Made by a program: the position numbers and the translations under genes. Positions 46,712 through 59,257 of a DNA stretch of 64,000 nt are shown in pieces. Within the stretch, counting starts at the first letter, position 1. Each line of letters begins with the position of its first letter. The notes under the pieces are model-generated. The model made no database searches. It was not told the origin of the DNA and saw only the letters and a program-made list of their open reading frames with translations. The stretch covers positions 94,233 to 158,232 of the forward strand of contig CDMY01000224.1 in NCBI GenBank assembly GCA_001179505.1, written 5' to 3'. Source of the DNA: Vitrella brassicaformis (Eukaryota > Sar > Vitrellaceae).

Positions 46712-49700
46712 TCATGCCATGCCGGCGACTGCCTTCTTGACGGGCCCCACGGTGCACGAGTTGACCTTGGCTGCGAAGCGGAGGGAGTTGAGGGTCTCGT
46801 TGAGGTGCATGGCCAGGGGAGACACATTCACAAACATCAACGTCTTCGAATCGCCACCTGCAGCCCCCCAGCCATAGACAGACAGACAGACATTCATGCG
46901 GATGGGCCCTTCTTCTCTCCGTCTGTGTGTGTGTGTGTGTGTGTGTACCGAGTGAGTCCTTGAGAAGCATGGTGAGTTTGGAGTTGCGATAGGGCACGTG
47001 GCCCACACCACTGCTACCCTTCCCAGACGCACCACCACGGCCACCTGCATGCGCAAATGGCCACATCATGTGCACATGGGATGTGCGTGGCGTGCATCTG
47101 GCTGGCGGTCTGACTGACTGACCCATGGGGGTGGGTGGCCTCTTCTCCCCGAGCGCACAGATGACATCTCCCAGTGCGCTGAGGCTCCTGTTGATGCTCT
47201 GCGTCTCGCGCAGGCGGTCCCCCGTCACCTGAGACTTCTCCACACGCTCAGAACCCGCCAAATCAATCTGACACACACACACACACACACAGTGACGACA
47301 ATGGACAAAGGGTGCGGATCTTAATCCTTCCTGCTGGCTGACCAGCGAGAGCAGGCCGCCGACACTGGCGTTGCCCTGGCTGGCATCTTCGCCCAGGATA
47401 CGCAGCTGAAACACACTGAATGATACATAGATGGATGGATGGAGAACACACACATACACATGGAATCGACGGCCGGCCGTGTGTCTGTTTGGGGTATGTG
47501 TGTGGTGTGTGACCTATGGCTACGGGAGCTGCGGGCGTTGCATCGGGTCTCGGCTGTGGCACTGAAACCAAGGAAGGACACAATGAATATACATAGATGA
47601 GACGATCATGATTGATATGCGTGTAGGCTGCGCTGCCTACAGACCGGTTGCCGTGGGCCTGGATGAGCAGCTGGTGCACCTGGTGGGGGGCCGTCACGGG
47701 CACTGCATGGCATGGATGACACACAGATCACACACACCATAATGGCATTCGTCTCTACCGGTTTTGATGTTTGATACGACGACCACGCCCTTGCCGTCGA
47801 TCTTGATGTCGGGCACCACCCCACCGCCCTCATCCTTGTCAGACGCCAGCAGATCGCGAACCGTCTCGTTGTATATCTATCTAGACACACACGGGTCGGA
47901 TGCATGGACACACACGACACTGCCTGGCCTGGCCTGGGGGAGATGGGGGACCGACCTCTATGAAGGATGCCTCCACTTTGAAGGACCAGCCGCGCCTGAA
48001 TGGTGTGAGTGACCTACCTGTGTGTGTTGGTGTGGTGTGCATGGTATGGTGCCCACCTATCTACCTCTGGAGTGTCTGTACGGTGGTGAATATGAGGTCG
48101 ACGGCGCGCGGGATCATGCCCTTTGATTGCTGATGGATGCCATTCCATTCCACATACAACATACATTCGTTCAGGTGTGGTGTTGGTTGAGCCAGCCCCT
48201 CTCTCACCTGCCACTGCTCCTCAGATGCGTAGTTGTCAGGGCCCTGCGGGTGGTGGACAGCATAACGGTGCACAGCATCCACCATTTGGATGGATGGATG
48301 GATGTGTGTGTGTGTGACGTACCTCCATGGTGTAGGTCTTGCCGGATCCCGTCTGTCCGTATGCGAAGATGGCCACCCTGTAGCCGTCCAACGCACTCTG
48401 AACCAACCTGATAGACAGACATCACATCGATGGATGGGCACAGAGAAAGAGACATGATTGGTGGACTGACTGACGCTTGTACGGGTGTACAGGTCTCCCT
48501 CTCTCTGTCTGTCGCTTGTTTCCCATCTATGTATGTATGAGTGTGTGTGTGTGTGTGTCTTTGTGTGCTGACTGTGCAATTTCCTCAAACACGACCGCCT
48601 GGGCCGCGTTGGGGGCGAACACCTGCACAACACACATAGATGTGCTCAGCCGTCCGCCTGAATGCGTTATCGGTCAGGTAGAGTACCTTACCTACCTTAT
48701 CGAATGTGAATTTGTATTGGTTGGAGTGTTCGTTGAGTCCATCCACACTGCGCATCTTGGCCGAGCACAGCGTCACCCCACAGCCGTCGGGACTCAGCTC
48801 AAGCTGACCCTCGTCCAAACCGTCAGACACCTCACGACCTGCCCACGTACGTGGACATACACGACAGGACACAGGTGTGGTGTGGTCTGTCTGGGTGTGG
48901 TGTATGTGTGTATGCCAACTCACTACTGCGCGGTCGGATTCTGCAGAAGACACGTATGTTGCCTCGGAGCTCTTGTGCGATGTTGTGCAGCTTCTTCCGG
49001 AGTGCCTCGGTGGCGTGCGAGTCCTCTAGCAGACGGACTAGATACGCCTCCATCTCCTAAGCACACACACACACACACAAACACACACAGAGGCGAAATG
49101 CAAGCAGGGAGGAGATGTGTGGATGTGTGGATGTGTGGGTGTGGGGGTAGGTATAGGTATACCGTGAAGTACCCCTTGAGTTGGTCCACTTGTTTCTGCT
49201 GCGCGAAGGCCTCGGCGTGCTGGGTCTGTGTGAGGGCGCAGCCCAGCCAGACACACACCATCCGTACCGTATGTGTGTGTGGTGTGGTGTGTGTGTCGTC
49301 CCCCACCTCCTTATCGTGTTTGAGTCGCTCGATCTTGGCCTCGTCCTCAGCTATCAGCGCACGCGTCTGGGCCGCACCGCTCTGACATGCACACACACAC
49401 ACACACACACGCACGCATATGTGTGTGTTCGGCCACTCCACTCCTCGGTGGTTCTTCCCTACCTTGAGGACCTCATTTTGCTGTTCCTGTGCGATGATTT
49501 CCTTGTCGAGTGCGGCATTGTCGGCCTCCAGGGTCTCTATCGACACACGCAACTCCTCACTCTCCGTCTGATTGATGCATCCACCCCATGATACACACAT
49601 ACACACACACGGCAGGTGTGATGATAGGCTGGGCTGCTGGGTGGTGTTGTCTGCCTGCCTCATAGTTGGTTTCGAGCTCCTCCAGCTGGCGCAGACTCTC

Positions 49701-50668
49701 CTCACGCTCGGCCGCCATCTCTACCTGCACATACAAAGCGCACAACACACACACACACACACATGGAGGTCGGCCGATGAAGTGAAACACGTGCGCATTG
49801 CGTTCATTCACGGATTGGGTGGCAGGTTGACTGACCTTGGCCTGGTCAAGCTGCTCCAGCTGCTGCTTCAATTCCTCTAACTCGCTACGCAAACGGCTCT
49901 CTACACACACGTGTGGTGCACAGCACACATCGACACACACACACATACATACATATAAGTGCAGCCCAGCCATAAGACCCCTCTTCTTCGTTTCGTCCCC
50001 ACCCTCATCGGCCGTCTGTGAGAGCCGGTTCGCTAGCTCCAGTTTCTTGGCCTTCAGCTCCTCCAAACTCACATGCGGGGGCGGACCACCACTCCCACTA
50101 CCCCCAGCAACACCAACACCATGGACGCCGCGCACACGTGGGGACGCAGCCCGACGGTTCGCCGCATGAGATGGGGGATGGCCCGCAACTCTGGTGGGCG
50201 GCTGGTGGTGGTGCTGGTGTGTGTGTGTGTTGGGTCTCTCCTTGAGGTTGGCTATAGGTACGCGTCGTCCGCCGGGTGGGAGGGGAGGGATGCCGCGGGA
50301 GGGGTGCGATGGATTGCCGGCCTCACGGGCTTCCCTGCAGATGGGCGGGATGGATAAGAAAGGACACGTATACACATCAATGTGATGTGCACTGTGGCGC
50401 AAGGGCACTCACTTGGCGCTTGGGGCTCGACGAGCGGCGGTCTGAAGGGAAAATAGGATGGATGGACGGATGGATACCGCGAGTTGACCGCAGCAGTTCC
50501 TTCCTTCCTTCATCTGCTTACCTTAGTATCTTTTTTTTATATATATATGCTTACCTTAGTATCTGATGGCATGGCTCTCCCTCTGGGCTCCCTCCCCGGC
50601 GTCTTCGCCCGCCGCATCGACACATCCTTGTCCGACAACGCCGGCGACGGATGACGCACTCTGCGCAT
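46712..50668 (-). CDS. Kinesin-14 (C-terminal motor)
   Basis: Minus-end-directed microtubule motor of the KIFC/Ncd type, probably acting in the spindle. From ATG 50668 the N-terminus is basic, followed by Pro/His-rich sequence and several coiled-coil exons ([59 protein letters not shown]). The neck and motor follow: [15 protein letters not shown] (about 48980-48920), the P-loop [17 protein letters not shown] (about 48360), [11 protein letters not shown] (about 47880), switch I NARSSRSH (about 47530), switch [13 protein letters not shown] (about 47250), and [17 protein letters not shown] (about 46990). The neck-before-motor order and the GNIRVFCR motif define kinesin-14. All ATPase motifs are intact. 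The protein ends soon after the motor (KKAVAGMA-stop at 46712). Confidence 0.9.
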
Positions 50669-50985
50669 CCGCACACAGCCATCAACACAGCGATCACCAT
50701 TGCGCCATCTATGTGTTCGTTCTTCCTTACACTTTGGCCCCCGAGGATGCCGTGTGGCTGGCGTACGAAGCTGACGCATCCCCGCCCCTGGGTGTGCCCG
50801 TGTCGGACGCCGTGTCTGTCGGAGGGACGGATGGCTGCTGCAGCGGGACGTTCCTGGCAAAGATGCTCTTGGCGAAGATGCTCTTGCGGGTCGGCTGCCT
50901 CAATTGGCTCTGAAAGTCCCTCATCGAACCCGCCCTCCTGAGCGTTTACATTCGCAAGGAGGGGATCGCGGAGGGGAACGAGGGA
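50669..50985. promoter_or_regulatory. Divergent promoter between two kinesin genes
   Basis: 317 bp lie between the start codons of the kinesin-14 and the FHA kinesin. I see no clear motif. Confidence 0.4.
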
Positions 50986-53900
50986 ATGGCGGACGAGAGC
51001 GAAATGCTGTGCCCTGTCACGGTGAGCAGTAGGAAAAACTCGAAGAATTTCATCGCTACCGTTCACTGCATCTCTGCTTTTCCTTCCAGGTGGCCGTTCG
51101 CGTAAGCGCCATATAGATCAGGCCTGATCCATGGATCTGCAACACACACACAGACGCATACAAGAACCGCACGGTATTTTGTTCTCCTCCTTTCCGCCTG
51201 CAGATCCGTCCGTTCCTTCCCGACGAGGCCTCGCTGGGCGATGACGTCGCCAGCCAGTCGTCCATCGACACCCCCGACCCCCACACCATCATCGTCAAAC
51301 TCGACACAAACACATTCATACCACAATCCCAGCAGCAGCAACAGCAGCAGCTCCAGCAGCAGCACTCACAGGCGGCGGCTGATGGCGATGGCGTTGACGG
51401 TGTGGTGGCGGGGTCATCCGCCAATGGCAGTGATGGCCGTTTGGAGCAGCTGACGGTGTTCACTGCGGATGCGATATTGGGTGACCAGGAGTCGATGTTT
51501 GAGGCAATAGGGATGCCGCTGCTGAGGAATGCGCTCGAGGGGATGAACGGGGCCCTCATCGCTGTCGGGGCAAAAGGTGAGTCAGTCGGCCAATGGGGGG
51601 ATGGGTGGATGGAGGAGGGGGAGATCACGCCAGGCCAGGGGAGGCATTGGGTGTTTGTGGATCTTCTTTCTGCCCGTGTGTTTGTACGTGTGTGTGTGTG
51701 CAGGCACGGGCAAGACGTACACTCTGCAGGGCACGGAGGGTAGGCCGAGCCTTTCCTTTTCCTCCCTCCCCTTTTGTGTGCCGACTCACTCTTCTTGTCT
51801 CGTCTCCCTCGCGTGCAGCCGAGCCAGGTCTCATCCTCCGCATACTCAAAGGTAATGAACAAACAGACGGATGGATGGACTGGGTGGATGGATGGATGGA
51901 TCGGACAAATCACATCTTCAGAGTTGTTTCGTTGGGCCCGCGAGGTGGAGGAGTCGCCCGTGGCTGCGGCAGCACCTGCAGAGATGGCATTCCGCACAGC
52001 CAAAGTGCGCGTAGCCGTGTCGTTCACGGAAATCGCCCACAACAAAATCAGGTTGGTCACGCACACACACACAGACAGAGAGAATGAGGACAGGTGGGGG
52101 GACTCGTGGAGAGCGTGTGTGTGTGTGTGTGTCGTGTTGCAGGGATTTGTTGGTTCCTCGTCTGGGCGGCAGTGCCGACCTGACACTCTACGAACACCCG
52201 GAATGCGGCACATTCGTACCGGCACTCACACACGTAAACCAGCCCCCCCCCCATGTCTCGATGACGGCACTCGCGTCCCCTCTGCACCTTCGTGTGTGTG
52301 TGTGTGTGTTTATAGGTTGCTGTGGATAGCGAGGATGAGGTGTCGAGCCTGTTGTCGTATGCGCGTCAGAAGCGCCTGGCCCACGCCGCCACCATGAAGG
52401 ACATGGAGTGGACGGCACACACACTCTTCACCATCAAAGTCGCACAGGTACGCCACGCCACGCCAGCAGACCCGTAGACAGACCTTCCTTGCAATAAATC
52501 CATGGGATGGATGCGTGTGTGTGTAGGTGCTTGCTGACGGGAGTGTAGCGCGTGTGAGCCGTATAGAGTTGTTCGACATCGCATCGACGGACGACTGCCG
52601 CCAGCCCGACACATCCCCACCCACATACACAGCAGCCGGCACCACCACAGAGGAGGGCTTCCCGCCCGGCCGGCCCATCAACCCCTCACTCACTGAGGTC
52701 GGCACTGCACTGCATGCCCCGCCCCCTCAGCCAGCACACAGTGTATGTATGCCTCTATATCTGTATGTGTGTGTGTGTGTGTTGATGCGTCCATCGATCA
52801 GTTGGGCATGTTGATTGGGCAGTTGGGGATGCATCAGGGGAACGGGGATAGTGGGGAGGGGGAGTCGGGCAGGCAGAGTAGCCGTATGGACGCATCACGC
52901 ATTATCGACGTCTGGGGGCCTGACTGTCAGCCACACAAACACACACACACACAGATACACAGATAGAGAGAGATGGGCTTGTGTTGTGTGATGTCTGTGT
53001 GTGTCATTCATGTGTGTCAGGTTTCCGTGCGTCAGGATCCAAGCTGTGTCTGCTGTTGAAGGATGCACTCATGGGCAACTCCAAAACCTGCGTACGCTGC
53101 TGGCCGCTTCCTGTCCATCTCCCATTTCATGCCTGCCTGCTATAACATGACTGTGTGCAGATGGTGGCCACGCTGTCCCCGACTCGCCGAGCGGCCGCAG
53201 GCTCACTCATCACCATGAGGTCTGTCTTTCTGTCAGCCGTACGAGCGCACACGCCTCCATCCATCCACTGACTCGTTGGCCGCGTGTGTGTGTGCAGGTT
53301 GGCGGGCTGTGTTCGTCAGCTCAAGACGCGCCCCGTCGTCAACTTCGACCACTCTGACAGACTCATCAAAGAAATGAACCGGGCAAGTTGTACATGGCCA
53401 CCGCTGACATCCTTATGTGGTTTCCTTGTCCATCCATCCACCCACCCACTCATCAGGACATAGAGTTCCTCCGTGCCCAGCTGGAGTATGCAGCCGAAGG
53501 CACGCACATCGAAGACCTCAAAGTATGCGGCATGCACAACGCAAAATGATATGTGTGTGTGTGTATCGGGTTTGGTTTGCTTTTGCGGCAGTTGGCGTTG
53601 TCTGACCGCGAGCGGCTGATCCAGCAGCTGCAGTGCCTCGGCAACGAACACGACAAAGAGGTGCAACGCAGAGCAGACGGCTTCGAACCAAAACATGTGT
53701 GTGTCTGATGCAGTTGGAGCGCACCGCGTTCCTCCACAACCATCGCCTGCTCGCACTCCGGGACTGGGGTCTCAAGGAAGGTCTCACACACACACACACC
53801 CCCCAAACAAGGACCATCCCTACCACTCCTTTGTGTGCGTCTTTTTGTATGTATGTGTGTGGGTGAGTGTAGGTTACCAGGTGCCAGCGTCGTTTGGGGG

Positions 53901-56900
53901 CGAGGGCGGTTTGCTAGCCAAGAGCACCCCCCGGCACATCCCACACATCGCCTCCGACATACTCAATGCACTCCCATACCTCGAAAACATCTCGGACGTA
54001 CACACAACACAACCACATAAAGCTTCAAAGCTCCCATGTCAACGGTGCCGGCATTGCCTGTTGTGGTTGTGGTTGTGGTGGTGTGTGTGTTTGTGTGTGT
54101 GTTTGTGTGTGTCACACATGCGATGCCATACAGGGTGTGGGTGAGTCGAGCGGCGTGCTGCAGTACCCTTTGCTGCCGGACATGGACTTCACTGTCGGCG
54201 CACGACTCGACAACAGACTCCCACTCAGAGCACTTGGTACTCAGCACAACAGACAGATCACTGCGAGGTGGATGGATGAATGGGCATTCATTGTAGCTGT
54301 GTGTGTCACTCGCTTGCACCGACAGGCATCCCGGAGCGCTTCTGTGTGCTGACTTACGACCAGAACAACAAGCAAGTCATCCTTCAGAAGCTCGCCAGAG
54401 GTACCTGCAGGACACACCGAGACAGAACAATACACCAGATGCCCACATCAACACACACACACACACATACACCTCCCTCTCGCTCTCCGCTCTGCAGGTG
54501 GTGCGTATCATTTGACGGTCAACGGTCGCGAGATCGGTGCGGGCGAGCGCGTGACGCTCTTCAACGGCGACAGGATCATCCTGGGGCAGGCACGTGCGAT
54601 GCGGCTGGTCATGCCGGGAGGGAAGGGGGGCAAAGGGCAGGGGTATGAACCCGATATGGGCATGGGGTGTGAGGATGGAGAGGAGACGAGGCTCGTGCCC
54701 GCCGCCACTCTGCACGCAATGGAGGTAGGTAGGTACCTATGTGTGGATGGATGGATGGACCGACAGAGAGACCATGGTGGTACATGGGTGCGTGTGGTGT
54801 GTGGTATGTGATGGGGTGTGTGCAGGTAGAAGTGTTGGAGAATTCTCCCGAGCAGGACGCCGTGCTCGACATGCTAGATAGCGTCAGGGTACGCACTCAC
54901 CAAAGGCACCCGCATTGCATTGCCGTGTGTGCCCTCCCTCCCCTTCTTCGTTCTTTCATGGGCATACAGGATGTGTTGGGTTTGTCGAACAGCATCATTC
55001 CCTTCATGGCCCGCCAGATCGGCGAGGCTGACCTCCTCGTCAAAGAGGCGGTGCGTGCGTGACGATGCATGCATGACACTTCCTTTTCCTTCCTGTCTCA
55101 TGTATGTCTCTCTCGTGACATTCCCTCCCTGCACACAGAACGAGATACTGAGTGAGTTGCGTCCCGAGGACCACCTGCAGTTTGCCGTCGAGATGTCGCT
55201 GCCCGTCTTCCCACACGACACAGAGGAACCCACCACCGCAATCCCACAACTCGTAAGCCACCGAGCGGGCAAGGGAAGGAAACGAACGGCGTCCATTACA
55301 ATGCATTGCGTCCATTTTTTGATGTGTTCGCTCGCCGCAGGCCGTGCGTTTGTGGCGTCACCCGCACGTCCCCGTCGACATCAGGGGCCTCACCTCCTCA
55401 CCCACCAGACGGCTGGCCTTGCACAAGGAAGACATGCAGTCGCAGCAAGAAGCTGACGGCCTGGATGCCAACGCAGACACAGAGGGAGAGGGTGGCGAGG
55501 AATGCCAAGAGCAGAAGACCATGGCCCAGCCACAGCCACAGCCGCTGCTGCTGTGGCAGCTCGACCGGTTCAAGGACCGGCTTGACGCCATGCGGGGCGT
55601 GTACCAGGACTTCGTGACGACTCAGATGGAGGGAGGGGACAGCGAGTGGACACTGAATCCCTCTAGCGAGCCGTGGCGCGACCTCACGGGCAGCGAACTT
55701 GCCAAAATCACACTGCAGGTATGTTTGCCGGTGATGGGAAGAGATGGATCGCAACGGATGGTGTGATGGTGTGATGGTTGCAGGAGAAGATATGCTTGTT
55801 GGAGCAGCGGGAGGCGGAGAGACAGGCCCTCGAGATGGAGCACCTCACCATGCCGCACCAGGCGGGCGGCCCATCCTCAAACCTCATGGCCCTGTGCGGA
55901 GGCGGACGCACCATACACATCAGCCAGGCGGTCAGGCGAGAATTCTTTATTTTCAAAGCTGATTCCCCATTCCCTCCCTTGTTTGTTTTGGTGTGCGTGC
56001 AGATGTGCCTCCCTGACCGTGGATCGTACGAGGACGAAGAGAACGACAGCGACTTCGCACACTACCCACACATGACCAGACGCAACAAATCCGACACCGC
56101 ACTCGGAAGGTGAGCCAGCCAGTCACACCGCATCGAACACCATATGCGCACCCCATCCTCTTTTATCTCTGTCTGTGTTTTAGGAGGCGGGTCCCCAAGA
56201 AGCCTGCAGTTGTCCCGAAGATCATTACGATCAGCAGCGGCAGCAATCGCCCCCACGAGACGTCCACCGCGTCCAAGTCCACAGGCCGCAGCAGCAAGAC
56301 CAGGCTCATGCAGGGGGGCCGTGCCATGTCGTCGCGTGACACCGGGGCCGACGAGAGCGGCGGGGCGTCACCCAAACAGAGGGGGCCATTCGCTGGGGCG
56401 ACCTCCATGGTGTCCGGCGGCCGCAAGAGCTCACCCACAGGTGGTGCTGGTGCTGGCGTTGGCGTTGGTGCTTCTGAGGTGGTGCCGAGGGGGGCGGACT
56501 CCGCCCTCCGCCTCAATGAGGAACTGGCAAAGGTGAGGAAAGATGCACGGCTGGGATCCCCATGCTGCCGATCTTGTCTTCTTTGGCGTTGTGCAGTTGC
56601 GCGGTCAGTACGGTCGGCTGTCGAGTGAGCACTTTAGCCTCAAAGCTGCCCACATTCAACTCAAAGTACCGTTACGACACACAGACGACACACAGATGAT
56701 GGCGCCTGCAGTGAGATCCATCCATCTCTCCACCCTGTGTCTTCGCGCAGGACGAGGCGGACAAGCTGCGCACACAGCTCAGGAAGAAGACGCCACGCAC
56801 CCCAGCACCCCCGGCAAAGGAGGCCGCCGTGCTGAGTCGGCATAGCCACCCAAGATCACATACATTGCTGATGTATTGACGCGCGAGGGTGCGTGTGGTG

Positions 56901-58950
56901 TGGTGTGGTGTGGGTAAATCAGGTGATGTGGAGGCATCGGCCAGGGCGCAGCTGCTGGGGATTATCAAGGAGGTGGAGGGGCTGCAGAACACAGAGCAGC
57001 AACTGGTGACGCGACTGCTCAGCACCACTGGTACATACCTGTCCACCTATGTGCAGCAGGGAGACACGCAGAAACCTGTATGCTCACGCCTGTGTGTGTG
57101 CGTCAGAGATGAGTGCTGGCAAGCGCCGCATTGGGCTCTCCGCAGCAGAAGTAGATAGACTCCGATCAAGACTCGGTAACACACACACACACACACACAC
57201 AAGAAATCTCTCCTTGACCTCTTCTCGTATGCTATGTGTTGTGTCTGTTTGTCTGTCTGTCTGTCTCCAGAGACGTTGCAAGCGCTGACCAAAGAGCAGG
57301 TGGTCAACGTGCAGGCCATGCGCGGCATCCTCATAAACACTCAAGAACCACCGCCCGGCAAAGACACACTGCCGCCCCAGACCAACATCGACTCGACCCC
57401 CGCAGCCAAGGCAACCGAGGTGGCCGCGCCCGGCCGCCTGCAGTGGCCACACACGATAACATACCTGAGCGCGCCGGGCGGGGGTGTGGCCGGTCGGGGG
57501 TATGGTATGGCGCCACCAGCTGCATCAGCGGCCAAGTGTCCACCTGCCCCTGCCCCTCCCCTGTACAAGGCCACCTACAGCTACTACCCCGCACCGACGT
57601 ATGCCAGCCCCAACCAACGAGGGGTGGGTCAACACAGAAAGGATCAAACAGGCAGGCACGGAGGCAGGCAGCCAGAGAGGAAGGAACGAACATGTGTCTC
57701 TCTCTCTCTCTCTATTTCCCTCCCTCCCTCTCTGTGTCTGTAGGGTCCCATGTCGGGTGCGTATGGCCCGTTGTATGCCCAGCTGCAGCGCGGCTCCAAC
57801 CAGTACATCCCCAAACCAGCATACCCACCGCCAGTAGGAAGAGCAGCCCCCATGGCAAAGGCACCCTCACCCACACCCAGCACCACCGGCAGCTGGCAGG
57901 ACGCCGTATCGACGGCCATCCGGGGGATCCCCTGGCCCGGCGCGCAACACCTCTCCTATCAGGTCAGAGTGACCGACAGAGAGCCACGCACACAACATTC
58001 ACATAAAGACATCTCACCAAAGGACCTTCCTGCAGGCGCCGGTGATGGGCAGCCGTGAGGGCCCGACGGCAGTACCCATGACACATCGAGAGGGCAAGAA
58101 CGAGCCAGTTGGGCAGGAGGCCGCGCCACAAGTGGTCCCGAAGTCCCCGCCACTTGACAAGACGGCCAAGGCGTTCCCTGCACCAAAGAGGGGAGCTGGC
58201 GAGCAGGACAATCTGCGGACGTTGGTGCGGTCTGCGAGTATGGGCATTCACGACAGAGCCAACCCGGTGAGCACAGAAAGAGGTGAAAGAGATGCGCCTC
58301 TTTGTTGCTTTACAAATGTGCTGTCGATTGCTTGACGCAGCCTGGGATCAGCCGTGTGACGTCAGTGCCGCATTTTGGAACGTATATACGATTTGATGTT
58401 GGAGAGAGAGGAATCGACAGCGACATATACCATGCCATGCTTGATACATTTATGTGTGGTGCAGTGGTGGGGCTGTCTATCCGGCCGGCATGCCATCCTA
58501 CCCCTACCAGGCTGCATCTGTAGCTACGTCGCCTATGGTAAGTTGCCTGCCACCTGTACAAACAACCATCCATGGGGACTACTCCTCTCTCCCTTTTTTC
58601 TGAAGCTGGTGTCGCGCCCGCCCGTCTACCTGCCCATCACCCCCCCGCCCCACCCATCCCACCACCAGCAGCACCAGCACCAGCACCAGCAGCACCAGCA
58701 GCATCAGCAGCATCAGCATCAGCGATACAACATCTATCCGCCGCCCGCCATGGCATACACACCCTCGCAGAGCACCCCAGACCTACGAGGCGTCACCCGA
58801 CAGACCACGGCACCCCACACACACGGCATCACCACCACCACGCAGCAGAGGGCGCCCTCACTCGTATCGCGTGTGGTGGCCGGTGCAGGCAAGCTGTGGA
58901 CACAGACGACAGCAGGCACGTCAGATGGGCTGGCGGACTACCAGCAGTGA
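50986..58950 (+). CDS. Divergent N-terminal kinesin with FHA domain; degenerate switch regions
   Basis: Kinesin-3-like architecture: motor, then FHA, then long tail. The motor begins MADESEMLCPVT, a 12-bp micro-exon VAVR (51090-51101), then IRPFLPDEASLGDD, with a Gln-rich insertion (51330-51370). The P-loop GAKGTGKTYT is formed across the 51576/51704 junction and is intact. Where switch I should read SSRSH, the exon at 52316-52447 has MKDMEWTAHTLFTIKV. Where switch II should read DLAGSER, the next exon has ELFDIASTDD. The helix-4 region is well kept: SKLCLLLKDALMGNSKTC, then MVATLSP. An FHA domain follows (about 54330-54720: IPERFCVLTYDQNNKQVILQ, LTVNGREIGAGERVTLFNGD), then helical segments and a long Pro/Gln/His-rich tail ending ADYQQ-stop. 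ATP may bind, but hydrolysis-driven motion is doubtful. Confidence 0.75.
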
Positions 58951-59257
58951 GGGAGCACAGCTAGTGGGGGATTTGGGATGCATTAGGAGGGGGAGGTGAA
59001 TTGAGGGGCAGATAGGTAGCACAGACCGTGGGATGGGGCTGGCTGCATGGATGGGATGCCGTGTAGCTAGTGTCGATCGCATGACTCACTGACCTACATG
59101 GAATTGAATGGGTAAGACCAAATTGTGTCAAGTCTATCTTCCGAGCCACACACATGAGACACGAGCCATGTACATACGTCCTGGAGCATATATACATCGC
59201 ACTGACGGTCACGTCCATCCTCCACACTCCACTCCCTCCCCATATCATATGTCTTCC
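58951..59257. other. Convergent intergenic region
   Basis: 307 bp between the FHA kinesin and MLO-like genes. Nothing beyond short simple sequence is seen. Confidence 0.6.
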
